Shown here one piece after another: positions 13,101-24,077 of a stretch of 64,000 bases of DNA (position 1 is the stretch's first letter; every line of letters begins with the position of its first letter). The stretch is from Actinostola sp. cb2023 (Eukaryota > Cnidaria > Anthozoa > Actiniaria > Actinostolidae). Where the stretch lies: assembly GCA_033675265.1 (NCBI GenBank), contig JAUJYZ010000104.1, positions 186,001 to 250,000 on the forward strand. The letters are read 5' to 3'. The notes below the pieces were generated by a model. That model did no database searches, had not been told where the DNA came from, and was given only the letters and a program-made list of their open reading frames with translations. The translations under genes were made by a program, and so were the position numbers.

Positions 13101-14791
13101 TTATTTAAGCGACAAAAGCCGAAGCAGATTACTAAGACATCTCAAAAGTTATCAGCACTGACAAGTGACCGTTTCCTTTTTAGCCGTCTATACATTGCAA
13201 GTCAACAAAGGGATGGAGACCTAGAAGAATTCTTTATGCATGAAAACCAACCTTATCCACCATCATTGTCAGAATTTGGCAGCCTTCGATTTGGCAAGAA
13301 GTCAGATTTGTTAGCATGTATAAATAAAGTATCATCAGCGCCCCATCCACAGTCATGTGATGTAAAGCTATTTGATGGAGCAGCGCTTCATGCATTGCCT
13401 ACGTCGTCAGTATCCACGTTTGATGAATATGCCAACATAATATTCATCCCTTTACTTACGACTACAAGAATTGATGTAGTATGGGATGAGTATCGTCAGG
13501 CAAGTCTAAAAGAAGCTGCCCGTGAGAAGAGAGGGAAAGGAGTCAGAAGAAAGGTAGCCGGCCATGTAAAAATACCTCGACAATGGCAATGGTTTTTGGA
13601 GGATTCGTCTAACAAAGAGGAATTGTTTCACTTCCTTACAGAAGCGATTACCAATACTTCCTGGCCTGATGACAAGAATGTAGTTGTAACATCAGGTATA
13701 TTGTCTGTCAAGTATTTTTTATTTCGCTTCGCATGTGGTTGATCAGCGTGAGCTGTTGTTTTATTGTTGCTTCTTCTTCAAATTACTTATACAAAGGTTT
13801 TTCTTTAGGAGAAAATGTTATCTCGAGCAGTCACCAAATGCAAAGATGCAATCACGAAGAAGCAGACACTCGCATGTTAGTGCATGTTAAAGATGCAATT
13901 GGAAATGGATCAAGAAGTGTATGGGTGCGCACTGTCGACACTGATGTTATAGTTATTCTTGCAGCCGAGTTCCACAATATGTCATCATTACATCCTGGAT
14001 TGACAGTATGGGCAGCTTTTGGAATGGGGAAACATTTTCAATATATCTCAATCAATAGTATCTGTGATTCTTTGGGGGAAGACAAATCCCAAGCACTGTT
14101 GTTTTTTCATGCATTGACCGGATCTGACACTACATCAGCGTTCCAGGGGAAAGGAAAGAAGTCTGCTTGGGAGGCATGGACTGCATACCCTGGAGCAACA
14201 GAAGCCTTTGTTTATGTAAGAGACAGTGCTTTTATCCCACTGGAGATATCATCACCTGTCTTTAAAGTGCTTGAAAGGTTCGTTATTGTGATGTACGACA
14301 GAGCAAGTTCAACAAACAACGTTAATAGCGCAAGGAGAGAGCTTTTTACCAAAAAAGGCAGGGCACTGGAAAATATCCCTCCCACACAGGTACAGTACTC
14401 GTAACCGCGCATCGTAATTGTCATTTCTGCTTACTTTGTTAATACAGTTATGGTGCAATAGACCATTTCTTTCTTTTTTGTACTTTTTCAAAAGGACGCC
14501 CTCCTTTACCATGTGAACAGAGCAGTATACCAATCAAGCATTTGGAAATCCCTTGATAACCAGCAAGCCATTCCAACACCTGCTGCATTTGGCTGGCAAA
14601 TGAAAGACGATCACTGGAAGCCCATCTGGACAAAACTGCCAGAAGCATCGAAAGCTTGTAGCTTACTCTTAAAATGTAGATGCAGTAAAGGGTGCACAAA
14701 TCTACGGTGCAAGTGTATCAAAGTCAATCTTCCGTGTACAGAGCTTTGCACTTGCTCTGGAGGCTGCCAAAACTCAACTTTAATAGGTTAA
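10134..14791 (+). pseudogene. Transposon protein: Zn motifs, possible DDE-like core, FEN1/XPG-like nuclease motif, CXC domain
   Basis: The N-terminal part (10134-11095) has CLICQ and a KYHPKCL Cys/His segment. The large central frame 11052-13695 contains GAINNIDHNPSS, ICGDQPLF and PINQAHEQNNAIVKG, whose D, D and E could form a transposase triad (inference). An intron with GT/AG ends is clear at 13696-13808, then EEADTR, VDTDVIVI and TGSDTTSAFQGKGKK follow, which resemble in order and spacing the E-D, D-D and glycine-Asp loop of FEN1/XPG nucleases. A second intron at 14400-14494 joins to a tesmin/TSO1-like CXC domain (CRCSKGCTNLRCKC then CTELCTCSGGC). Lesions: TAA at 10338, a frameshift near 10450, TAA at 10700 and a frameshift near 11090. 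It is therefore probably inactive, although the last two-thirds are intact. Confidence 0.7.
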
Positions 14792-15089
14792 AACTGTGTG
14801 GTGTGAGGATACCATGTTATCAAGACAAATATCCTTTGCAAATACTCTGTAAAATTTCACATTTTGAAGCCGTCTACCGTATGTGATCCTGCCTCGCTTT
14901 CATGCAGACTCATATCACGTGACCGCATCAAAGCACAATGTTTATCTTGCTAAATCATTTAAATGATCAAGGTAGGGTTTCTATGTCTTAGTCAAGCGCA
15001 TTATTATTGCTAGTTACATGCATAAAATTATATTTTAATGCAGAGCCTCGTTTTCATGCTACTACCAAATATCGAAAGTTAAATGTACG

Positions 15090-15221
15090 CGTCATTCCCC
15101 CCCTGATTATCGAAAAACGTGGCACCCCTTCTAAATTTAACAAGCAAAGGCAAATGTACGTAACTGCCAAGTATGGTGCTTGTACGCGATTTGTAACGAA
15201 TTTTTCGTTAAGCGACTGGAC
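15090..15221. repeat. Right terminal inverted repeat of the TA transposon
   Basis: The inverted counterpart of 9350-9480, ending TTAAGCGACTGGAC followed by TA. A short open frame covering it is a by-product of the repeat and not a gene. Confidence 0.7.
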
Positions 15222-15411
15222 TATTATAAATCGTGAAATTGCCGAGATAGAGGCAGGCTGCACTATTGTCATCTGTCTAAAGAACTTCTTGTATTTCTTC
15301 TAATTTTAATTTCTTCTTTTCGAGGTTCACAATTCTTTGTCGAGCAGAGTCGGAATATTTCGCCATTTTGATCGGGAATACACAGATGTGGTTTTCGTTT
15401 CTTGATTTTAA

Positions 15412-17249
15412 GAGAGGATGTCAGTAAGAATCGAGATTCGCCGGTCAACTAAAAAAAATCGAATTTAATTTTCTTTCGCCATATCATTCCTTTCGATGAC
15501 CTATTTTAGGGAAAAATACTAAAAAGTTCCAGCGATTTTTATTTTAGGAGAAATTTGCCGTTTTTAAAAACCCGCCTGATGACTGAAAATTTTCGGCTAA
15601 ATTATAAGGCAACTTGGAACAGTCGGTGTGTGTTCACCTCTAGCACTACAACAACGACATTCAGCATACTTAATAAACGTTTCTTGTTCTTTTCTACTGT
15701 AGTATTTATTTTTGTGTAACTTTTGTAGTTATTTTTCAAATTTGGTTTTAAAAAGGTATACTGAGCGCCAAGAACGGAACGTTGAAATATAGGCTATGTT
15801 TGAGGTACGAAAACGGAATCTGGTACCTAATTCTTTGAGGAAAACGCGATGGCCCAGGAAAGTTTCACCTTTGCTCTTTCAGTTTAGAAAGTTTCAACTT
15901 TGAGAATTCAAAGTAGCATTTTTGAGAAATAAAACTATTATGCTTGGGACTGCCAAAATTAGCATTAATTTCGACCTATCGCGGACATTTTTGTCGTCCA
16001 AACACAAAACGAAATGCCAAAACACGACTATCTTTCACTTTTAGTTGATTGCTGCTGATGGAAAACAATCTTCGAGTCAATAGGAATGCCTTTCAACAAT
16101 GAGTCGTAAATAACTCTCGCAAAAGTCTAAATTAGCATAGATTGTCGATCAGATAACAGCATCTCACAGAAAAATTTACGAATTTTGTCTAAACGACATT
16201 CATACGAAATTCCACCCTTTCAAGCAAGTATGAATTCTGTTTAGTTTGATATTTTATGATTAAAACTATTATTTCATGCCGCAAAAAAAATATTCGAAGG
16301 GCCATAGCGTGACTTCCAGCAGTTGCATTGCGTTACATAATTGGCTTGTCAACAAAGTGGAGCATCCAGTCAAAATATCCAAACTCTTCATGAATAATCG
16401 CTAGTTGTAAGTATAAATAAGCTTAATTTTTTGTAAATCTTATTTGGAGCAAATTCTAAGCATTTCAAAGTGAAGAACCATAATTTTCGGAAACGGCCAA
16501 TACTACGGTGTTTATTTGACCAATGAATATGCTAATTTTCACTATTTTAGGAGCTTAATGTGGCTGAAATAGCTCAAATATTGTTGAAAATCATTCCTAT
16601 TAACTCCAAGATTGTTATCTGTTGGCAGCGATCAACTAACAGTGCAAGATAGTCGTGTTTTGGCATTAAGTTTTGTGTTTTAACAACAAAAATGTCCGCG
16701 AAAGGTCGAAATTAATGCTAATTTTGGCAGTCCCAAGCATAATAGTTTTATTTCTCAAAAATGCTACTTTGAATTCTCAAAGTTGAAACTTTCTAAACTG
16801 AAAGAGCTAAGGTGAAACTTTCCTGGGGCATGGCGTTTTCCTCAAAGAATTAGGTACCAGATTCCGTTTTCGTACCTCAAACATTGCCTATATTTCAACG
16901 TTCCGTTCTTGGCGCTCAGTATACCTTTTTAAAACCAAATTTGAAAAATAACTACAAAAGTTACACAAAAATAAATACTACAGTAGAAAAGAACAAGAAA
17001 CGTTTATTAAGAACACATACCGACTGTTCCAAGTTGCCTTATAATTTAGCCGAAAATTTTCAGTCATCAGGCGGGTTTTTAAAAACTGGAAATTTCTCCT
17101 AAAATAAAAATCGCTGGAACTTTTTAGTATTTTTCCCTAAAATATTTTTCCCTAAAATAGGTCATCGAAAGGAATGGTATGGCGAAAGAAAATTAAATTC
17201 GATTTTTTTTAGTTGACCGGCGAATCTCGATTCTTACTGACATCCTCTC
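15412..17249. mobile_element. 1.84-kb foldback element with ~680-bp arms, TTAA target duplication
   Basis: The arms 15412-16090 and 16595-17249 are near-perfect inverted copies, starting GAGAGGATGTCAGTAAG and separated by a loop of about 500 bp. TTAA flanks both ends exactly (15408-15411 and 17250-17253). No protein is encoded; open frames inside are short and follow the palindrome. The TTAA suggests Kolobok or piggyBac mobilisation. Differences between arms are few (a handful of substitutions and one short tandem duplication near 17140), so it is fairly young or kept similar by gene conversion. Confidence 0.9.
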
Positions 17250-17368
17250 TTAAGGTTTTATATTTCTTTCTGAGGTTTGAAATTGGGCGTTTTTCTTTAT
17301 AATACCATGATCGCCTCGGTTTCCTTTGTCCTTCCAGGGACATACAAATCACTAAATCTCCCTATTTC

Positions 17369-17487
17369 AATTTTCCGACCGGGAAATTTAGTAAGACAAT
17401 GCAGAAATCCATTGTCTAATTTTCCCGCCGGGAAAATGGATATATCCATTGTCTCACTAATTTTCCCGGCGGGAAAATTAGAGAATG
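17369..17487. repeat. Cluster of three short TTTCCCG/CGGGAAA palindromes
   Basis: Three palindromic sites of the form TTTTCC[CG][GA][CG]CGGGAAA occur within 120 bp at about 17371, 17420 and 17460. The second contains TTTCCCGC, which fits the E2F site consensus. They may belong to the end of a small foldback repeat; regulatory function is unproven. Confidence 0.5.
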
Positions 17488-18055
17488 GAGAGACTGGTCG
17501 TCCCCAGTCTGTCCCTCATATAACAATCACTGGGACCTTGGACAGAGTAATCTGTCCGACTTACGTTTAACCTGAAAGCTGGCTCTATTCCAAGTTTCAA
17601 AAGAGTCCAACACATGTGGGATGCTATGTCCTCGACTCTGCGCATGAGCAGCGCATATGCAAAGACCGGAATTCTTTCTTTTTTGGACTAAAATCTTGGA
17701 ACTCTTTATTTCTTGCCTTTTCCCATTGCTTACTAAACGTTAGCACACCATGAAGGTTTTTTTCGTATTTTCGGGCACTTTCCCTTGATTGGTTAACTTC
17801 AGCATCTTTTACAAAGGCAAAACAACTCTCCGCCATGATTTTTGACCAAATGACGATTATTGAATATTCCTAAACTGACTAATAAAAATACTCGATCATT
17901 GTACATATGAAACAAAGCATCACAATTTCTAAATTCTCCAGAGTGTGGTGTAATCAACGCTCTTTCAGAAAAATATAGTAGTTCGTACTCTTCTAAGTTA
18001 TGCAAAGTGAACTATATTTTATTTATATCCTCGGTGATCATGGTATTATAAACTG
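17488..18055. other. Spacer with short minus-strand open frames
   Basis: Minus-strand frames of about 70 codons lie at 17624-17836 and 17799-18005. The first is rich in charged residues and could be an exon, but it has no recognisable motif and no splice-supported partner was found. Confidence 0.25.
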
Positions 18056-18208
18056 ATACCATGACAATTCGGGAAATTAGTGATTCAATTTCCCTCAAGC
18101 CTCGGGAGAGTTTGTAAAAGTCCCTCTGCCTACGGCGTCGGGACTTCCACAAACTCTCCCTCGGCTTGCGGGAAATTTAATCACTAATTTCCCTCTTGTC
18201 ATGGTATT
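18056..18208. repeat. Short foldback MITE (family B, copy 2)
   Basis: The arms ATACCATGACAA...GGGAAATTAGTGATT are inverted around a core CCCTCAAGCCTCGGGAGAG...AAAGTCCCTCTGCCT. Core and inner TIR match the copy at 8059-8170. Confidence 0.8.
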
Positions 18209-21200
18209 ACTTATAATAATTCATAATCGCTGACATCATCATTTTCCTTCTCAACTTCATCACTATCTGCCTCCAAGTCTTTATCTGGGAAAATGTAAAT
18301 GTTACCTTGTCCTGCAATACTAGGAAGTCTTGTGCCATTCACCCCATCAGCTATTTTTGGTATAGCAATATATAGCAAAATATATGTGAAATTTGAAGAT
18401 TTTTAGTTACGAACGGGAAACATCTTTCTAACCTCCAACCTCAGCTTTTCTTCTTCCCATGCTTTGTCAAGTGGAAACTCGTGAACCACGAATCCATGAT
18501 TCTCCAGTGTTGTCCATAATTTTGTAGTAATCTGTTCGGCTAAGGCTTGCCTCACATCTGGATCGTTCTTGTCCGTCATATTGGGTGACACTTCACTGCG
18601 CTCCATGCCCTCACAGCCTCACTCTCATGTGGGCGCACAATGCATTATACCATGTATTTGAAGTTTAGCATAAATTTGGAGTTCGTGATATATTAAAACT
18701 GAGTTTTGCATGGACCAAATCGTAAACATCGCAATAACAAGCCGATTTTAGCATCAATTTGAAGGTTGCCATCTAAAAAGTTTAGCATAAACTTGGAGAT
18801 TAGCATAGTAAATCAGTTTAGAATAATGTCCCAATCGGTGCCCCATATGGCCCCACTCATAACAACTGTAGCACTGCACTGAATAAGGATCCGATCTCTG
18901 TCGTGGAGGGCGCATTGTCTGATAACTTTGGATACTCCTTTCAAAATAGATTGATTTCTATGAAACACTGAACTAATTGAAATTGGACCTGTAAGTTTAC
19001 TTGAGGTTAAATTTTGATGAGTTATCTAGTTGTCACTAATAACTGGCCATGAGATCGATGGTACGAAAGTTCAGTATAATTTTTCAAAGCAGTATCAATG
19101 TTTGCGGCCGGTTTCGGCCGGTGTAGTCAATGGGTTAAAAACCCAAAAAATATTTTCACTGACTTGACATTTTCCTGCAAAAACCTATTCAAAACAATAA
19201 GTCTACCTAAGCAATTATACATGCCAAATTTTATTTGAAACTGAGTGTGATTGAAGGAGTTAGGGGGGGGGGGGGGGGGGGTGTGTTTGTTACAGACCTC
19301 AAAAGTCCAACTTTAACTTTGTCAAAAAGTCAAAGTCAAAGTGGTCATTGTGAAATTTTGACATCAGGGAAGAAGTAATGTCGTGGATGTTAGTCAGATC
19401 AATGGTCACAGTCAGCCTATGGTGATCCATGGGAGAGTGATTCTTGACACTTGACCAACACTAGCCCAAAGTTAGCCTTCTAACCCTAGCTTCCACAACT
19501 TAACCCTAAAAAGTTAAAAAAATAACTCTAAGCCTGAATCGTGACCATAACCCCAATTTTTGGTTAACCTCAACCCTAACTTCTTCCTGGGGCTGTCAAA
19601 AGTTAAATGCCTCCATCATGTTGACTTCATCATCCTCCGAGATATCGCTAGTTGTGTTCTTTACTTTTTTTAAGGTCAGGCAAGCTTGTGCTTTCTGTAG
19701 ATGATGTAGATGATCTCGTTTGCCTTTTCCCCTTGGTTTGTATTAACAACTCAGCCACTAATCTTAGAAAAGTTTTAAATTCGCGGAGAGAGAGAAAGAC
19801 GCCTCCTCGCTCAGTCATGGATCGCCCCAGTCATCATTTCTCATGAGCTTAAATGAAAATTGATTTCAAAATAAACAAAATAATATTTACCTCGTAGTAA
19901 TGTTCTTTCCGTCATTTTGATTGTTCGTTCGTTTATTACATGAAATCGCGATGCTACTGATTATGAATTACAATCTGTACATACAGTATTCAACAACTAA
20001 GGTTAAGAGAAAATTCAAATAAACCGGTCACGGTTTTATTGTAGTTGTGTGTTTACTTTGTGTTCATTTTGAGTTTGTTCGAGTTCAATTTGCTTTATTT
20101 GTTTTGCTTTGCGTTTGCTTTTCATTTGCTGAAATGCATTACATTTGGATTTGTTTATAGTTTGCTTTGCTTTTAATTGAAGTTAACGCTAAACGGACGC
20201 AAAAAATCGGCAAGGTTTGATTTGGTGTTGTTTTGCCTTTACTCCAAACGCACGCCGATGTTTGTTACCCATTAAGATATGTTAACTTCGCGTGTGAGAA
20301 TGCACAAGAGTTAATTATCATGGAATTTGGTATGATGGCCAAGAGTCGCAGTTTTTTACAAAATATGCAACAACAATTCTGAATTATCTAATATGTGGTA
20401 TACATATTGTTATGTATCATATTGTTATGATAAGTTAGTACATTGTTACTCACACCCTGGTGTTTGAAGACAACCCCATATGTTCGAATACTTGGAATAA
20501 CTTTGGATGGTGAGGCACGAGGTACAAGGATGGAGAAACACAACGTTCATTCCTGGCATCTTGGTTCCAGTCATGTTTGGCTGACTTTGTTGCCAGTTAG
20601 GGTTGAAACACTAACACTAACACTAACTAACAACCAACAACTTGCGTTTGAACAAATGTTTGTGTTGAAACGATAGGATTACAGGTGATTGTTGCTTCTT
20701 CGTGGGTAATCGTGAGCTTTGCTGTCTCTGTGCATCCAGCAGTCAACTACTCTGGCCCATCGGGTTACTAGGTGGGGTGGTAGTTTACTTAGTAATTCTT
20801 TGGTATTTGTCGGGATCATTAAAGTGTGACAAGATGAGTCGAAACCTACCATCATACTGGATATACACAATCTTTATATGCTCCTGCAACTCTTTTATTC
20901 TTGACCTGGAGCTCCTGAAGTTTTTCTCGTTATTCCGTTTTTTGTTTTTATTTTATGCTTTGCTCCAGGCGCTGTACTTCAGTTTTGAGATCGCTCATTA
21001 ACTTTCCCAATTATGAGTCCACTCTGAGATGGAACAGTCGATGAGTTGAGTTTCCATTTTAGACTTGGCCTGCTTTTTTCCTGTATTCATTTCCACTGAG
21101 TATTGAAGTTCTTGCTTTCTTAAATTATAAGACCAATGGTAATTAGTAATAATCGAGTGACACAATAATGCTAACGATTCTCGGATCTAATGTCAAGTGA

Positions 21201-21779
21201 CAGGTCACATCACATGAGAACTAATGAAATAGTCAACTTGTCGATATGGCCTTGTTGAGTCAAAGTAAACTCGTAGTCTAATTGTTAAATACAATTTTTA
21301 CTCGGGCACTTCCTGAGGAAGCCCGAGTTATAAAATGGGCTTTCTTTTTATTTTTCGTAGGCCACAAGATGGGAAGAATGTGATCGTATCGGTCAGGAAT
21401 GTCTGTTTCACAGTTTCGATTGACTGAAAACAGTCTACCTTGCAGCCGCTGTTCAGGTCGTCACGCAACTCTCTCTGCCAAATAAGCTGCTACTAACCCA
21501 AGCAGAACATTCCTTTCCCAGCCAAGCTTCTTATGAATCAAACAGCTACTCATTTTCAACTGGCCTGTATTGACATACCACCTGTATACACGTGCAAATT
21601 GTGTTTACAAATGGAAGACCAAGTGAGGCTCTTTTGGGTTGAATGGATGAGTTGTGAAGTGGCCTTTCAGATGATGAAGAAAGGCCAACCATGCAAATTT
21701 TCCTCATCTAAGCCACTCATAATAATATTTATTATTGATATCAATCATACCACTGTTATTTGCAAATGTTGTGAACATG
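18209..21779. other. Sparse region without a supportable gene
   Basis: Short open frames only, none with a domain. Contents seen: a G19 homopolymer at about 19263-19281, a telomere-like but degenerate AACCCTAA-rich patch near 19490-19580, and a hairpin CTCGGGCACTTCCTGAGGAA then GCCCGAG at about 21302 followed by TTATAAAATG. A related block occurs near 52553, so the hairpin marks a dispersed repeat. Confidence 0.4.
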
Positions 21780-21781
21780 AA

Positions 21782-22433
21782 CTATTTGTATAACATTGTT
21801 TTTTTTATATAATTTTTTTTGCCACAACGAGTGCATTTGATTACTTCTGGGCAATCTCTTGAGAAGTGCCCCGACTGATGGCAGCGATAACATTCTACGT
21901 CGGGGCAGTCTTTAGCGAAATGAAACATGCTGCCGCATTTCCTGCATGTCTGTAACTGTCCTCTATAAAAAACCTTCACTTGAAAAGCACAGACTTTCAC
22001 AAAGTTCGGTACGTGCTGGTTTAGCAGCATGGTCACCGCCCTGACTCCTGTCTCAATGCCAGGATGATTCGGCATTACGTCCCGTCGAATATTGAATACA
22101 TGGCCGTATTCTCCTAACGCGATGAGTAGCTCTCTATTACTGACTTCATACGGCAAGTAGTTGACCTTGACATACCTTCTCCTCGCGTCAGCACTTGTCA
22201 CGACGATGGGAAAACCATTTATCCTCACCCAATATGTGCTCGACATATTATGCGCTCTCAAATGTCACTATCACTGAACCATCCTTGTCAACTTGTACAC
22301 ACTTTATTGATCCTTCATCGCATTCACCATCTCCATATAAATACTCCACGACTGCTGCTGGCGATACCTTGTTAGTCACATCATGCTCTAAAGCAAGCCT
22401 AATCGAGCACTTTCTCGCGTCTCCCATATACAT
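21782..22433 (-). pseudogene. Zinc-knuckle ORF1/gag-like protein, frameshifted (copy 1)
   Basis: Reading from 22433 downward, the minus strand encodes a retroelement ORF1-type RNA-binding protein: an RRM-like central part (WVRINGFPIVV, then YVKVNYLPYEVSN) and two CCHC knuckles (CRKCGSMFHFAKDC and CYRCHQSGHFSRDC), then a third incomplete CTRCGKK. A frameshift near 22250 splits an N-terminal piece of 61 codons from the rest. No reverse transcriptase follows within the window. Vertebrate ZCCHC3 looks similar, but the repetitive surroundings favour a LINE ORF1. Confidence 0.75.
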
Positions 22434-22937
22434 CTTGTGTTCTTGAATCTTGTTTGTAATATTGCTTGTATATCATCTTATTAAAAAAGGTAATTATGAA
22501 GACTTTACTAAGCTATTGCTAAGCTTATGAAATTTTAATATTATTAAAATAATATTGTCAAATTATTAATATTAATATTAATATTAATATTAATATTATT
22601 AAAATAATATTGTCAAATTATTTCTACAAAATGTAGATATTATAATGAAATATTATAGAAATAGAAATATAAACATTATTTTATTTTATGAGGGTAACAC
22701 CTAACAGTTACAAAAAGTACCAACAAACTTGTGGCTCTCCTAAAAATTAAATTAAATAATTAAAAATATTACAAACCTATTCATCCATTGCTGCTTCCTA
22801 GTGTGTTACTCTATCTACCAGGCATAATGGATTCGGGGACATTGAGAAACAATTACAACAGGTAGAAGTTGCTAAATTCACTTGTGGAATCGTTTTGCTG
22901 ATCGTTGTTGCACTGATTTGGAGGCACAATTTGGGCA
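21960..22937. repeat. ~978-bp direct repeat, left copy
   Basis: Identical to 26943-27919 except for two visible small indels (a C added near 27025 and two bases missing near 27520 in the right copy). It spans part of the gag-like ORF1, an (ATTAAT)n tract and AT-rich sequence. It does not begin TG or end CA and carries no LTR promoter features. Host frame continues leftward without a break across 21960, so the left outer border is native. Confidence 0.95.
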
Positions 22938-24071
22938 ATAGTCACCGTTATTCAGAAGGGCCTCAGTTCTGGGTTTAAAGTAAAGAGAGCGACATATCAG
23001 AAGACATATTATCAGCATTTTCCTAACCAAAACAAAGATATCGATGGTTTGGAACCGGAATTTATTATTCCTTCTGGAACTCATCCGTTCTACAAGGTGA
23101 AAACACACTGGTTTGGTGTCCCTTTAGACAAGCTATGCATGTATATGAATGGATGGGAACTTGATAAAGCCGCTAGAAATGCCTGTGCATTTAAAATCAT
23201 TGGTGGTCACTTCGAGATGGGAAACTTCACTTTCCTGAATGATAAGATTGTGACCTCTGGTGCAGCTGTAGATGTAGTAACCATGCCAACCAATCAGCCT
23301 TACTTCTTCACCTGCTTCGACGGAGATCATCGAATGCCTCCTTACAAAACCATAACAACCAACGACCAAGGTCGAACCCCTATTACAAGCGATCGTACAA
23401 AGAGCGAGCTCCACCCCATAGAATTTGTCATCAACAGGCCTGGCACTTTCGAACAACAAGATTATAAGTGGATGATTGAACCACTATGCAGACCTGATGT
23501 TAGAGTTGAAACTCACCACTGTGATGAAGAAAAGATCGAACAAGGGTGGAATTATAAAATGGGCTGGCAGATGTTGTCTGCGGTTGCTGCAAAAGAGCCA
23601 TTCTTCATCCCGTACCATCCGCAGGATGTGTTTGAAAATAATAAAATGGCGCTTGGCAGAAATGCACAGAATTGGGCTGGCATGAGTGCTCACTCTAGAG
23701 ATTGGAGCCGGATATCATTAAATAGCTATGATACAGTAAATACTGGAGTCTCAGACTTTGCCCCTGGTGTAAATCAAGACTATTTTGATGCTTCCCATCA
23801 ATATACCAACCAGTTCATATCCAGAAACTATGCCCATGGAGGAAAGAAGTTGTGTAACAGATTGCCCAGGCTGATGTTGAGAGGTCCACCTTATCAAGAT
23901 ATAAAGAATGAAACTCATCCAGTCACCTGCTCATTTACAAGCAAGTATACAGTTCATGTGGAATACCTAGAAACTCCAGACTTCTGGCCTCCACTAACAG
24001 ATGCAAAGTATGTACCGCTTCAAATGGGTGAATTTATGGGAGCTGGTTCCTTCTCTGACGAAGCAGCATGA
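22938..24071 (+). CDS. Parvovirus-like capsid protein VP, N-terminally truncated
   Basis: The frame is open from the left junction to a TGA at 24069-24071. It has no initiating ATG at its start, so the N-terminus (where many parvoviruses carry a phospholipase A2 domain) is missing. The protein is about 375 codons, rich in aromatic and proline residues, with a WFGVPLDKL start region and beta-strand-like segments typical of a jelly-roll coat protein; assignment rests mainly on its position opposite NS1 and on general character, since short capsid motifs are weakly conserved. It would form the icosahedral shell. No internal stop or frameshift is seen. Confidence 0.7.
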   Translation: MVTVIQKGLSSGFKVKRATYQKTYYQHFPNQNKDIDGLEPEFIIPSGTHPFYKVKTHWFGVPLDKLCMYMNGWELDKAARNACAFKIIGGHFEMGNFTFLNDKIVTSGAAVDVVTMPTNQPYFFTCFDGDHRMPPYKTITTNDQGRTPITSDRTKSELHPIEFVINRPGTFEQQDYKWMIEPLCRPDVRVETHHCDEEKIEQGWNYKMGWQMLSAVAAKEPFFIPYHPQDVFENNKMALGRNAQNWAGMSAHSRDWSRISLNSYDTVNTGVSDFAPGVNQDYFDASHQYTNQFISRNYAHGGKKLCNRLPRLMLRGPPYQDIKNETHPVTCSFTSKYTVHVEYLETPDFWPPLTDAKYVPLQMGEFMGAGSFSDEAA

Positions 24072-24077
24072 CAATTA

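Larger units (their letters stand above)
9350..15221 (+). mobile_element. 5.9-kb DNA transposon with PIN-like/CXC protein, TA target duplication
   Basis: Both ends share the inverted terminus GTCCAGTCGCTTAA and then a region of imperfect similarity (for example ACAAATTGCGTACAAGCACCA on the left against its inverted counterpart near 15195 on the right). TA lies outside each end (9348-9349 and 15222-15223). The RecQ-like reading frame is open across the joined flanks if the element and one TA are removed. The interior carries one spliced plus-strand gene at 10134-14791. I could not match the termini to a named superfamily; TA duplication is used by Tc1/mariner, but the protein is unlike Tc1. 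Confidence 0.75.

Noticed and set aside
15250..15366. Minus-strand MAKYSDSARQR frame resembling a helix-turn-helix start
   Set aside because: It stops after about 29 codons, has no continuation, and a different frame fits the RecQ-like flank better.
19490..19580. Telomere-like AACCCTAA words
   Set aside because: Irregular, few, and mixed with unrelated sequence; not a telomeric array.
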